Origin: Ligustrum vulgare
Taxonomy: Eukaryota; Streptophyta; Magnoliopsida; Lamiales; Oleaceae
Assembly: GCA_963555705.1 (NCBI GenBank)
Contig: OY743180.1
Location: 36,860,129 to 36,924,128, forward strand
DNA: 64,000 nucleotides
Direction: 5' to 3'
The position numbers were made by a program, and so were the translations under genes. Numbering within the stretch: the stretch's first letter is position 1; each line of letters opens with the position of its first letter. The notes beneath the pieces are model-generated. The model saw only the letters and a list, made by a program, of their open reading frames with translations, ran no database searches and had not been told where the DNA came from. Shown here in pieces: positions 1 through 10,544 of the stretch.

Positions 1-1
1 C

Positions 2-1056
2 CATATAGCATCATAGTGTCCAAATAAAAGGGTAATGCTCGTGCGTGATAATGGTGAAATTAGTTCTGAGGATGAATTTAAGGGAATGCCTAAGTTAGTG
101 GATGTTGGGGCTAGTAGTAGTGATGAGGAAGGATTGACCTATCCTGAAAAAGAAACACTTGTTAATCGACGTGTCCTTAGTGCTAGGGCTAGGGTGGATG
201 AAATTGGCGAGCAAAGGGATAATCTTTTTCATACTAGGTGCTTGGTGGGCAAAAAGGCTTGTAGTATGGTGATTGACGGGGGAAGTTGTACTAATGTGGT
301 TAGTACAATGTTGATTAATAAATTGGGCTTAAGCTTGATGAAACATCCAAACCCTTATAAATTGCAATGGCTGACCGAGTCGGGGGAAATTAAGGTAAAT
401 AAGTAGGCTATGGTCAATTTTGACATCGGGGGTTATAAGGATGAGGTGGTCTGTGACGTGGTACCTATGCATGTTGGTCATATATTGTTGGGGCGACCCT
501 GGCAACATGATAGGAGGGTAGTGCATGATGGGTTTAAGAATCAATATTCATTTGCGAAGGGTGGGAAGAAATTTACACTTGTTCCGTTATCTCCAAAAGA
601 AGCTCAAAAGGATCAATTGAAAATCAAAAGTGAGTTTGAAAAAAGAAATAAGAGTGTTGAGGCCACGACCTCAGAAAAAAGAGAGGGTGTGAAAGTTGAA
701 AACAAGAGAGTTGAGGCCACGACCTCAGAAAAAAGAGAGAATGAGTGCAAAAAGAAAAGAGAGTCCACCCCCAAATTGAGTTTATTTGCACATAGGTTGG
801 TGTACGGGGATCCACACCTTGCACTTAACCGAGCTAACAATCCCCTCCCCAGTTCTTTAAAATCTGTTTTGCAGGGACATAAATCAAGCCATGGATTTAA
901 CACGGGGCAGAAATTTATTGGCCAGAATAAGCAGTACAAAAGTCTAAAGGATTGCACAAAGCTTAAAAATGATCATCGAGTCCAGGAAAATAGGAGGAGC
1001 TTGAAAAGCCGACCAAGAACGGATTCGAGGTCGAATCCTTTTCAAGAGAGGGAGTA
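2..1056 (+). pseudogene. Gag-protease fragment of CRM-like element, two in-frame TAG stops
   Basis: One reading frame runs from the window edge to the LTR. It begins with the last residues of a CCHC zinc knuckle, followed by an acidic stretch. A retropepsin core lies at about 265-300 (IDGGSCTN, where G replaces the usual S of D-S-G), and the flap-side motif ILLGRPW lies at about 484-504. In-frame TAG codons at 14-16 and 404-406 fall where the related copy near 54000 has Gln. Residues around 655-750 contain a tandemly duplicated block (VEATTSEKRE). After about 870 the sequence no longer matches the expected start of reverse transcriptase, which marks the internal deletion. It is a decayed coding region and not a host gene. 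Confidence 0.8.
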
Positions 1057-1865
1057 TGATGTGATCCGGACCAGGCATCGAAGGGCGAAATCGAGCCATC
1101 GGCAATATGACAGTGATCTACGTGCAAAACGGAGCAAGTTCCGTGTTGGGGTCGAGCCGAGAAGGCGAAAGGATCGAGCCGAGGCAGGAAATCAAACAAT
1201 AAGGGAGAAACTGATTCACGGCCGTAACATCCATTCTTACGGCCGTAACACCAAATTGAAGATTGAGTCAGAATATTCATTACGGCCGTAAGATATATAT
1301 TCACGGCCGTAATTCAAGATTTTCCAGATTTTCCGGATTTCTCAATTAATTTATTTCCTTTTATTATTTTAGGTTATTTTCCTATTTTAGAATTTTAGTA
1401 TAATTAGGATTCTATTTTGAGTAATTAGATGCTAGGTTTTCTTGCTTATTTATATTGTTTTTCATCATTGTAAACAGTAGACAAGTTTGAGTTGATTAAT
1501 AAAATTTGTGAGAGGATTCTCCAAAATTGAGAGGTTGAGTTTATTCCTTTTTTTTGAACTTATCAAAGACCCGATCTTTGTGGCGTTCTTCCAGCAAACT
1601 TATCAAATATTCGCAAGAATATTTGTGGCGTTTCCAAATTCGATACTTATCAAGGAAATTGATAAGTCCTTGTGGCGTTCACCAATCTTGGTTCTTCAAT
1701 CTGCATCGTCATAAATTGCGTCGTGATTGTCGGGTCAAGGCTTTACCGTCGTTCTATCCTAATTTTTCGTTGTTTGTCTTGTGTCGATCTGATTTAGATC
1801 TTTCCTAGGTTTTAATTATCGTTATTCCGCGTGTTCGACGAGATTCCCCGACCGGGATCGCGTCA
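1057..1865 (+). repeat. 3' LTR of the left CRM-like element
   Basis: The repeat starts TGATGTGATCC directly after a purine-rich tract (1043-1056, CAAGAGAGGGAGTA) and ends CGCGTCA at 1865. It contains four exact ACGGCCGT cores between 1215 and 1312. It also carries the sense-strand copy of the block reading CTTGTGGCGTTC near 1620-1680; the minus-strand LTRs at 4380, 6492 and 9387 show this block as GAACGCCACAAG. The sequence immediately after 1865 is an unrelated viral gene fragment, so 1865 is the true element edge; the expected 5-bp duplication would be ACTTA (1866-1870), whose partner is outside the window. Confidence 0.75.
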
Positions 1866-2640
1866 ACTTACCTTGGGGTGTACTAAATGTTGTATATTGA
1901 ATACTATCTTCTTCCATTTTTACTTGCCAAAATCCTGATTTGCAATCAAATTTAGAATATTATTATTTTTCTTTTGCAAGATTTATTATTACCTCTTTAT
2001 TTGGTAAAAAGTATCCATCAAATTTAGTATATTTGGTTAATTCTTTATAATTTATCACCATTCTAGTTTTTTCTCTTTTTTGTTCGGAATGTTTCATAAC
2101 CATAAAATCTCCACTACTATGGGGTTCATTTCTAGGTCTGATTAATTTTTGGTTAAGTAATTCTTTTATTTGAGTTTTGAATTCTTGTGTATCTTGTATG
2201 GTATACATCATTGGCCTAACTCTTATAATAACATTTTCTGTTAGTTCTATTTTGACTTTTGGATGATGTTTCCAAAATAATAATGGATTCTTTTCACAAA
2301 TTTTTTCTAATGGATCAATGATTTTTTCCATACTTGTTTGTTTGTTCATTTTAAGACTTTTTTATACATTATTCTTTTATTTTTTATTTCATTTTCTATA
2401 ATTGATTTTTTGTCTCATTTATCACCACGCTGTGTTAGTTGAACTTTGTAAAGTCTAAATTCTCTTGGTATTTTTAGTAAATGTCCACAAGGTGTTTATA
2501 ACATTATCATGTAATTATTTTGTTTATAATATTGAAATAATTGTATAAAGTCATTTCCTAGTAATATATCATATTCTAATTTGTTGTAATTAAATATTTT
2601 ATTTAAGGGTATTTTTGATAGTTTCTAATGTCTAAGGCTA
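1866..2640 (-). pseudogene. Endogenous caulimovirid protease-reverse transcriptase fragment
   Basis: On the minus strand, 1963-2349 translates to the N-terminal part of a caulimovirid reverse transcriptase: a polypeptide with a PHSSG-like motif, RMVINYKELT and DGYFLPNKE. After a frameshift near 1965 the next block has the KFDCKSGFWQ motif and ends in the equivalent of STPQG at 1866. Upstream (2400-2640) is a decayed protease end with a GNDF-like motif. The PHSS and PNKE motifs are those of the caulimo/cavemo/florendovirus side of the family, unlike the virus at 10990-20830. The fragment stops exactly at the LTR edge, so the rest of the polymerase probably continues on the far side of the retroelement. 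It is a broken viral relic. Confidence 0.75.
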
Positions 2641-2935
2641 TTCTTATAAATTGATAAAATTTTTGGTTATTTTCGTAAAAGGCCATTTTCATTTGGCCAT
2701 TTCCATGATATCCCACCCGCCATTTTCAGAGAGTGAAGCTTGGGTGAAAATCTCAAATTGGGTCTACGATTTTTCAACTCATTTCAATGGTTTGAGGCCA
2801 AAAATTGAAGTGGACGGCTTAAGGCAACCGCACAGGTATGGTTTAGGCGAGAGTGAGAGAACAAGGTTGGGCAGTGACTTTTGAGTAGAAAATTACCAGC
2901 GGTAATGACGTAGCTTCGACTTCGACTTCATCCTT

Positions 2936-2997
<62 letters not shown>

Positions 2998-3595
2998 TTT
3001 TGAGAAGAGGAGATAGACTATTGAAATAAAAATTGAAATCTGAAAATAGTTTGGGAGAAATTACCTGCAGAGATTTGTCGAGAATGATTATTTGCTCGTA
3101 CTTGGAATTTTTTGCTTTAAGAAAACGAAAAACTAATTTTGCAGTTGTTCTGATTTTTTTCTCTTTCTACCGAGCGTGAAAGTTTGGAGATGGAAATGGC
3201 TGATTTTTGTATTGTTACTATTGAACAGCCCTACTATTTGGTTTCAAGAATTTGAATATAATTGGGCAAATATTGGATTATACTTTGGGTTTAAGAAAAT
3301 TATTGGACCAAGAATAATTTTGAATAGATTGATCCAAAAACAAGTTCTTGAACAAGAGACTAAGTTCGATAACTGGGCCAAGAATAATTTGAATAAAATG
3401 AAAGATGTAAAATTCGACCCTATAAAATAGTGAATTTTTAAGATTAAAAATCGTTTTGAATTGTTATATTAAATGTTTTACTAGATAACTCGACAGACGT
3501 AAAAAAAATTCTAAAATTTACGAGGAAAAATCGTAGCGACACAAGTTAATTTATAAAATTGACATTTAAAAATTCAGTTCGCTACAAAAGTGGTT
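2641..3595 (-). repeat. Probable truncated chromovirus LTR
   Basis: The right end reads GACGTAA...GTAGCGACACAAG...TTCGCTACA (about 3500-3595). It resembles the right end of the solo LTR at 27846-31335, which ends GTTGCTACA after a similar GTAGCAACAC block. A (TA)n run lies inside it. The left end is not defined and no 5-bp duplication was found. Short open frames here (for example 3176-3430) have no recognisable domain. Confidence 0.35.
2939..2988. repeat. (TA)n microsatellite
   Basis: About 24 uninterrupted TA units followed by a few CA units. Confidence 0.95.
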
Positions 3596-4379
3596 GCCCA
3601 ATTGTGAAGGACAATATAGGGTTAAAAATGTGTTTCCTAATTGAGCTTATCATTTAGAAGATTTTGATAGTACAAGGCATGTAAGGTTTATTAACAGCAA
3701 GTATTTAAAGAAATATGTTCCTTCCATATGGGACAGTTAACAAATATAAGAAAGTACCATGCCTATGTAAAATTAAGGTACTGTGTGCACATCATGTAAA
3801 ATGTCATTGAAACAAGTAAAGGGAATTGGGCAATTCTGTCACATAAAGAGGACAAAATACGTTCAAGTAAGATGTTTCATTATCAAAATTTTTACAAATT
3901 AGGAAGTACGAATACAACACCCATACAAACCGTAATTTAGAGGCAGACTATTATTGTTCTCCTAACAACTATAACAAAGGGCAAGTAGATTGGTCCTCAT
4001 CGCTTTCTTGAATTTCACTGCGAGGATGGGTGAAGGACCCAAGAAGTGCCACCAGAAAGCTACCTGCATTGCCTTTTTAAATGCATCGCTCGCTGCAAAG
4101 ACAAGTTTTGGAAGCACTCCCAACAGGAAAATGACCAAAGAAGCACTCTCAGCAAGCTATTCTTTTACATCAAGAACTCCCATTGAAGATCATAAATGAA
4201 AAGGGCATTGAGAAGACATTCACTGGCTAGAAAACATTTCCTATATTTCCCATACCAAAGAAATATCAATGCAAATAGTGCAATTGAGAAAAGATTAAAC
4301 GATCCATTTCTGTTGAGAAAAGAAATAGTAGGTCTTTGAGATATAGAGAATCGATTACTTGAATATCGGATGGTGATAC
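3596..4379. other. Intergenic sequence, no feature recognised
   Basis: AT-rich sequence. The short open frame at 3990-4199 has no recognisable domain, and no terminal repeats were seen. Confidence 0.5.
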
Positions 4380-5082
4380 TGATGAGATTCGAAGCGCGGA
4401 AGAAACGCCGGAAAGTTCCAAACTCGGGTTGTGGTTGGACGGATGAATCATAACCTGATATTCACGACGCGATGGCTAGACGATGTGGAATAAAGAACCA
4501 CGACTTTCGAAACGCCACAAGGATTTTCCCAATCTCCTTGATAAGTCTCTGATTTGAACGCCACAAATATTCTAGCAAATATTTGATAAGTTTGATATTT
4601 GAACGCCACAAGAAATATTCTTGATAAGTTCGAAAAACATAGGAATCCACCTATAATGAATGGAAAAAGTGTATAAATAAGCAAAATAAAACCCTATTTG
4701 CTAATGGACTCAAAATAGAGTTCTAACTAACCTAAAATAGCTAAAAACTGAAAAAGGAATAAAAATAAGAAAAAGAAATTAAAAATCCGCATTATTTGCG
4801 AAAATCCTAACTTACGGCCGTGACAGCATCACTTACGGCCGTAACTATTCTTCTACTTAAGGATTACGGCCGTGACCGTAATACTTACGGCCATAACTTT
4901 GAAAACCTGGAATTCTTCATTTTGATCAGTGACTTGATTACGGCCGTGATAATCTTGACATTACGGTTGTAAGAACCAAACTGATCCCTTTTGCCTCATT
5001 TTTGCTCCAATTTGGCTTGAATATTTAAAATTTCCCGTCAAGCCTGTTATGACTCCGATTGTCGAGGGTCCGAAACACATCA
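4380..5082 (-). repeat. Solo LTR, CRM-like family
   Basis: The repeat begins TGATGAGATTC and ends CGAAACACATCA, with a perfect 5-bp target duplication GATAC at 4375-4379 and 5083-5087. Inside are the GAACGCCACAAG blocks and four exact ACGGCCGT palindromes with two variants (4810-4975). It is oriented like the 6492-10402 element (minus). No internal region is present, so it is the product of LTR-LTR recombination. Confidence 0.85.
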
Positions 5083-5332
5083 GATACCATGTTGGGTTTG
5101 GGGAGAGTGAGGATGAGAGTGGTAATTGTGTAACAAGTATGCATCTTTATAGAAAGACTGAAGGCAAAGGGGCGGAATACGAATGGCCATATGCAGATGT
5201 AGCCACCAAAATTGAAGGTCCAAATCTTGGGAATGAGGAAAATAATCAGAATGCCAAAAGTTCTATTATGTGTATGCATGAATATGGCAGAAGATTAATA
5301 ATTAAAATTAATTTTGCCATATTGGGGGTAAT

Positions 5333-5960
5333 TGTTGACACATAAAAATACCTACTTCGAAGGCCCAGCATAAAGACCCAAAACATGATAGTCTATTATG
5401 GATGAAAGGGTGATGTGAAGGTCATCATAGCGATTATTGGAATGCTTGGCACGATTGGGCAATTGCAAGGGTGATTAGACGATCGAGCCAGAATACAGCT
5501 CATTTCACAATTTAGTTAGTCATTATGGCCAGTTGGAGAAGACCATAGAAGTCACTTAGCGCAAAGTAGTGGGCATCGGTTATGAAAGGAAGTGGACGTC
5601 AGGTATGCAACATGATGAGCAACAGTTATTTCATGCAAGTTACAAGTTGAGGTGACAAAGTAAAGATTCAAATAATGGAAGACAGTTATCATTAGTTTAT
5701 TTTCAATTTGTATATATAGTATAAATTTAGATGAAGAACAGGGCAATCAATCAACTCTCAAAAGAGAATTATGTAATTTACTTTCATTTTCAATTTCATG
5801 GTCAACTTTCATTTACTTTGTGTGCTTGCGCCCTTTGGAGGCTTCTCGCTTCTTGTAAATCGTGATCTTCATGAAATAAACACCCCTCATTGGGACTTTG
5901 TCTCGAGAGGTTGTTTTTCCATGCACATCGTCTGAATTTTCTTTTAATTGTTAGAGACAA
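5333..5960 (+). repeat. Probable Tat-lineage LTR start
   Basis: A purine tract ATTGGGGGTAAT (5321-5332) precedes TGTTGACACA, the arrangement typical of Tat/Ogre-type Ty3/gypsy 3' LTRs. The right end is a guess (a terminal GAGACA near 5960). The coding-looking frame 5049-5345 in front has no recognised domain, and its first part falls in the solo LTR that was inserted there. Confidence 0.35.
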
Positions 5961-6486
5961 TCCGTTTGCACGAAACAAAATGTATGAAGAGATAAAAAGA
6001 GTTTGAAATATCGTACTAGAATACGAAGATATAAAGAAAGAAGTTTCAGAATGAATAATATAAGATATATAACTAAGGAAGAACAACCCAAAGCCTTTGA
6101 TAAATTATCAAAATACAGAGATTATTTAAAGCAACTTAAAAGATTACAAAATATTTTATAGTTAGCAATCCTGAAATAAATCAACTCAATTTTGAGGGTA
6201 TATTGTGCAATATAGAAATTGGGTAATCTTAAGGTCATTTATTAAAACATACTTAAATGAGATCTATTTTACCAAAAGAATAAACATGTTAAGAAAAGCC
6301 TTTTGACCGATCCTCCATTCACTCATTAGAGGAGTGGATAACAAGGCCGCCTTCACAACCTACCTCTTTGGAGGGTCGACAGTTGCTTGCTTGTCTAGCT
6401 CAACCCCCACTGTCTACTGAGCTATCCGATTCCAAAAATAGGTCAAGAACTTTATAGATTTGATATCTTCTTCCTTTTTCATTGTA
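5961..6486. other. AT-rich spacer with no clear gene
   Basis: A short Lys/Ile-rich open frame (about 6050-6160, +) has codon use like the caulimovirid genes further right but no diagnostic motif. Nothing else was recognised up to the target duplication at 6487. Confidence 0.4.
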
Positions 6487-6491
6487 CAATA

Positions 6492-7469
6492 TGATGAGAA
6501 CCCGGGAGGGGGTCCTCGTCGTAGCTCGCGGAATAACGCTTGGAAAGTTCCGAATCCAGGTTGGAACGGACGATAACAATGCAACCCCGACCTCACGACG
6601 CAAGAACCAGGGGTATATTAAACCCGAGACCCGTTATGATGCGGAAATAAGAACCACAAAGGGGGAACGCCACAAGAAATGTCCAGATCCTTGATAAGTT
6701 CAATTGTTTTGAACGCCACAAGATTTGAATCTTGATAAGTTTGATGTTTAAAGGGAAAATTCTTACCTTTAGAGAGAGTAAAAACACTCAATAATTTTAT
6801 TCATCAAAATCTTATTCTGTTTTTACATTGAATGGAAAAGTTTATAAATAGGCAAAATAAACCCTAGTCGCTAACTGACTCTGAATAAAATTCTAATTAG
6901 GCTAAAATAACCAAAATAAACTAGAACTAAACAAAACCCTAACTGCCTAATTAATTCAAAACTACGGCGCCTAAGTTACGACCGTAACTTTTAAGTTTAC
7001 GGCCGTAAGTGACTTACGGTCTAAAATTCAAAACATATGTTACGGCCGTGACAAGTTCTTTTACGGCCGTAAATGACCTTCTGAACAAAAATAAAAGTTA
7101 CAAGACTTTGGTTACGGCCGTGAATAATTCCACTTCAGTTTACGGTCGTGAGATCACATGTTACAGCCGTAATGACCTTTCTGCCCAATTTCTCCATGAT
7201 GATTTTACGGCCGTAAAAAGGGTGTTACGGCCGTAAGAATGCTTCTGCCCAATTTTCTGATCCTTTGACATTAATTGATCTGATTTGAATCTCGACTCAA
7301 GCCCAACATGAAACTTGTTCATTTTCCCATGTAGAATATTGTTGAATTGCCCGTATCTTGATTTCTTATTTTTGACGCATTTTTCGGATCACATCATTCC
7401 CTCTTCCTTTAAGATGATTCGTCCCGAATCATAACATTATTCTTAGAGCTTCTTTTCCGGATCACATCA
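6492..7469 (-). repeat. 3' LTR of the pol-less CRM-like element
   Basis: On the plus strand it begins TGATGAGAACCC and ends CGGATCACATCA. It contains six exact and several variant ACGGCCGT palindromes (6970-7235) and the GAACGCCACAAG blocks. The adjoining sequence 7470-7484, read on the minus strand, is the polypurine tract AAAGGAAGAGGGGA. Confidence 0.9.
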
Positions 7470-7708
7470 TCCCCTCTTCCTTTAAGATGATTCGTCCCGA
7501 ATCATAAAGTTGTTCTTGGCTTGCTCACTTGGTTTAGCCTCGAACCTTCTTCGTACAAGTAATGTTTGATCTTTGACGTTCTCCGTACCTGATTGATTTC
7601 TTGTTTTGGCTTGAATTATAGATTTTCCCGTCAAGAAAACCCTGATTCGTACCATTCCCTCCTTCTTTAGGATGATTCGTCCCGAATCATGGTGTTGTTC
7701 TTGAAAAA

Positions 7709-8818
7709 TCAAACTGTACCTCCTGGATCAAACAGAAAATTGTCGATTCCCTGACATGCATTCAATAAATGATACTCCTCCAATTTGTAGACAAGAAGGT
7801 ATTGAAACACAAGGGGAATTGACCAAGGTTGATGTAAATCAAACTTCCATGCACAATAAACCTGCAAGAAAAATCTAAAAAAAATGAGGAGGAAAATGTT
7901 AGCGTCTCCATGCACAATGTATGGATCCTTGTATTCATGATACAAAACATCCACAACTTTTTTTCCCACCACGAGGCCCTTCTCGTCGCCTCCAAAAGTG
8001 AATATACTTTCTTGCTCATTCTCTTCTTTTTTCTCAACCACTTCTTCTAATTTTTCACATTCAACCACCTCTTCAATATTTTTATTAACAATTTCAACAT
8101 TCAAATGTTGAACTTCTACCCTAGCTTCCAATTCATTCCTATCATTGTCAACAATGTTATTTTCAATCTCCTCTTCCATAATTTTATTATGTACTTCAAG
8201 ACTCGGAGTTTGATCAACTACTTCAATTTCTTTTTTCGCACACTCAACCTCCACTTCTAACTTTCTGGACTCTACCACCTCTCCTAATTTCTCCTACTTT
8301 TGCTCATGCACCACCTCAAGACTACACAAACTTTTATCTTCTAACTTGTTCCTCAAGTCTTCCTCCTTCTTCTTAACAATCATATCCAAAGGCTCCAATT
8401 TTAAATCCCCTCCAATCTCACTTTCACCCTGTTGTAATTTAGCTTCAGCCTCCCTTTCACTCTCCCTCTTTCTTAACTTAGCTTCTTTTCTTGTGTTCCT
8501 TTCATACATCATCCTTTCCTCATAAATTTTTGTTTGACTCTTCAAAAACGCCCTAGCATTAATCTCTTCATCCCAATCAACTCCAATCCCAATCCTAGGT
8601 TTATGGTTACGCCTATATTCCCTTTCACGTCGTTGAGCAAGTTCTGCACTATGCATATCTACCGAGTTCTTAACCTTCCCAAACTTCGCATCTAATCTCG
8701 CATCAAATTTCGTTTCCAATTTCGCAGCTAACTCCTCAAACCGTTTCTCCATCATGACAAGTAGAGAAGATTGATGGTTATCTTTCCTAGATGATGAATT
8801 TTCGTGAAATTTGGACAT
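7709..8818 (-). pseudogene. Gag-like coiled-coil protein of the pol-less element, one TAG stop
   Basis: The reading frame starts at a Met (MSKF) in the position and context of the CRM-like gag start and runs about 370 codons, broken once by TAG at 8294-8296. The first ~70 residues contain the EKRFEELAAKLETKFDARLD type of helix also seen in the 54934-55806 Gag (EERFAKLEAKLDAKWDAKF). The usual Gag capsid part and zinc knuckle are absent. The frame continues as a highly charged Arg/Lys/Glu region and then a Glu/Val-rich repetitive helix, with a hydrophobic C-terminal part. No pol motif is present. A second short frame (7482-7712, -) follows before the polypurine tract. Function unknown; a structural or packaging role for a parasite element is only a guess. 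Confidence 0.7.
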
Positions 8819-9372
8819 TGTGGGATGGAATGGAATAATAGTTTGACACAAGGACTAATAATGAATTTTAATTTTGACTTGGAAGGCAAGGAATATCAAT
8901 TAAGGAAATTCAAGAAAGTGGTTCTTGGATTTTGACTAGAAAAGAAAGAATACCAAGAATTTTAATTTGACTTGGAAGTCAAGGAATTATCAAGAATTTA
9001 AGGAAATTCAAGAAAGTGGTTCTTGAATTTCAGAGTGACTTTTTTTTTTTTTTTTTGAATTATGATGAATTTTCGGAATTAATAAAAATAAAAAAAATAA
9101 TTTTTTTTTTAAAAATAAAATTCGACACGAACGCAACAAAATAAACGAGACAGGATTTGGAAAACAATCGAATAAGGAAAACACTTTTGATTTTTTTAGG
9201 ACGACTTTAATGGATCAAACTGGAAAAAAATTTACTGGCAAGAAGAACAAGAAAAATTGAAAACAAAGACTCAAATAACAAAAATAGGATATGGATGATT
9301 TTTATGGGACTCGATGATAAACATAAAAATCAAACTGGATAGACAAACACAAGAACCTGAATTCAGAGTCCA

Positions 9373-9384
9373 GCTCTGATACCA
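9373..9384 (-). other. Primer binding site, tRNA-iMet type
   Basis: On the minus strand this reads TGGTATCAGAGC, two bases after the 5' LTR end, the standard plant initiator-Met primer site. Confidence 0.9.
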
Positions 9385-9386
9385 TA

Positions 9387-10402
9387 TGATGAGAACCCGG
9401 GAGGGGGTACTCGTCGTAGCTCGCGGAATAACGCTTGGAAAGTTCCGAATCCAGATTGGAACGGACGATAACAATGCAACCCCGACCCCATGACGCAAGA
9501 ACTAGGGGTATATTAAACTCGAGACCCGTTACGATGCGGAGATAAGAACCACAAAGGGGGAACGCCACAAGGAATGTCCAGATCATTGATAAGTTCAATT
9601 GTTTTGAACGCCACAAGATTTGAATCTTGATAAGTTCGATGTTTAAAGAGAAAATTCTCACCTTTAGAGAGAGTAAAAACACTCAATAATTTTATTCATC
9701 AAAATCTTATTCTGTTTTTATATTGAATGGAAAAGCATATAAATAGGCAAAATAAACCCTAGTCGCTAACTGACTCTGAATAGAATTCTAATTAGGATAA
9801 AATAACTAAAATAACCAAAATAACAAAAATAAACTAGAACTAAACAAAACCCTAACCGCCTAATTAATTCAAAACTACAACGCCTAAGTTACGGCCGTAA
9901 CTTTTAAGTTTACGGCCGTAAGTGACTTACGGTCTAAAATTCAAAACATATGTTACGGCCGTGACAAGTTCTTTTACGGCCGTAAATGACCTTCTGAACA
10001 AAAATAAAAGTTACAAGACTTTGGTTACGGCCGTGAGAATTTTGATTACGGCCGTGAATAATTCCACTTCAGTTTACGGCCGTGAGATCACATGTTACGG
10101 CCGTAATGGCCTTTCTGCCCAATTTCGCCATGATGATTTTACGGCTGTAAAAAGGGTGTTACGGTCGTAAGAATGCTTCTGCACAATTTTCTGATCCTTT
10201 GACATTAATTGACCTGATTTGAATCTCGACTCGAGCCCAACATGAAACTTGTTCATTTTCCCGTGTAGAACATTGTTGAATTGCCCGTATCTTGATTTCT
10301 TATTTTGATGCCTTTTCCGGATCACACCATCCCCTCTTCCTTTAAGATGATTCGTCCCGAATCATAACATCGTTCTTAGAGCTTCTTTTCCGGATCACAT
10401 CA
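9387..10402 (-). repeat. 5' LTR of the pol-less CRM-like element
   Basis: On the plus strand it begins TGATGAGAACCC and ends CGGATCACATCA, matching 6492-7469 with small indels. The palindrome array at 9890-10170 has about eight exact cores, two more than in the other LTR, from an extra repeat unit near 10025-10050. Confidence 0.9.
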
Positions 10403-10510
10403 CAATAAGCAAAGGCCTGGGGAATGAGTGGTGTAATGTTATGAGGTAAAATCGTGTTTTGCTACAACAAGACAAGGTGACAAGGGAATTGAGAGAAGAG
10501 ATGGAGCGAT

Positions 10511-10544
10511 CCCATCCCACATCAATTTTCCAATGTGGGATGGG
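10511..10544. repeat. Perfect 12-bp inverted repeat, 10-nt loop
   Basis: CCCATCCCACAT at 10511-10522 is the exact reverse complement of ATGTGGGATGGG at 10533-10544. It stands alone between the retroelement and the viral insertion. It could be the centre of a foldback element or a relic; no terminal repeats or target duplication were seen. The rest of 10408-10990 is AT-rich and featureless. Confidence 0.85.

Larger units (their letters stand above)
1..1865 (+). mobile_element. CRM-like Ty3/gypsy retrotransposon, right part, pol-less
   Basis: The window opens inside the coding region of a Ty3/gypsy element on the plus strand. It reads from the end of a Gag zinc knuckle through an aspartic protease, a repetitive linker and a purine tract into a 3' LTR at 1057. 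Reverse transcriptase, RNase H and integrase, which should follow the linker, are missing: the linker runs directly into the short C-terminal stretch that ends SNPFQE and abuts the LTR. This makes it a deletion derivative that could only move in trans. The related, more complete copy is the minus-strand element at 39488-57201. Its 5' half lies left of the window. Assignment to CRM rests on LTR ends TGATG/GTCA, the tRNA-iMet primer type of its relatives and coding sequence running up to and into the LTR. Confidence 0.8.
6492..10402 (-). mobile_element. Complete pol-less CRM-like LTR retrotransposon
   Basis: The element is bounded by two LTRs (6492-7469 and 9387-10402), is 3911 bp long and is flanked by a perfect 5-bp duplication CAATA (6487-6491 and 10403-10407). 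Read on the minus strand it has 5' LTR, a 2-nt gap, primer site TGGTATCAGAGC, one long open frame, polypurine tract and 3' LTR. It has no protease, reverse transcriptase, RNase H or integrase. Its gag-like N-terminus resembles that of the CRM-like element at 54934-55806, which suggests mobilisation by such a partner. The LTRs differ in length (978 and 1016 bp) mainly by indels in the palindrome array, so the insertion is not very recent. Confidence 0.9.

Noticed and set aside
2651..2884. Short plus-strand frame as a host gene
   Set aside because: Lies in a probable LTR fragment and shows no domain.
9890..10170. Repeated palindromes as a CRISPR array
   Set aside because: Plant DNA; units are short, spacing is irregular and the array sits inside LTRs.
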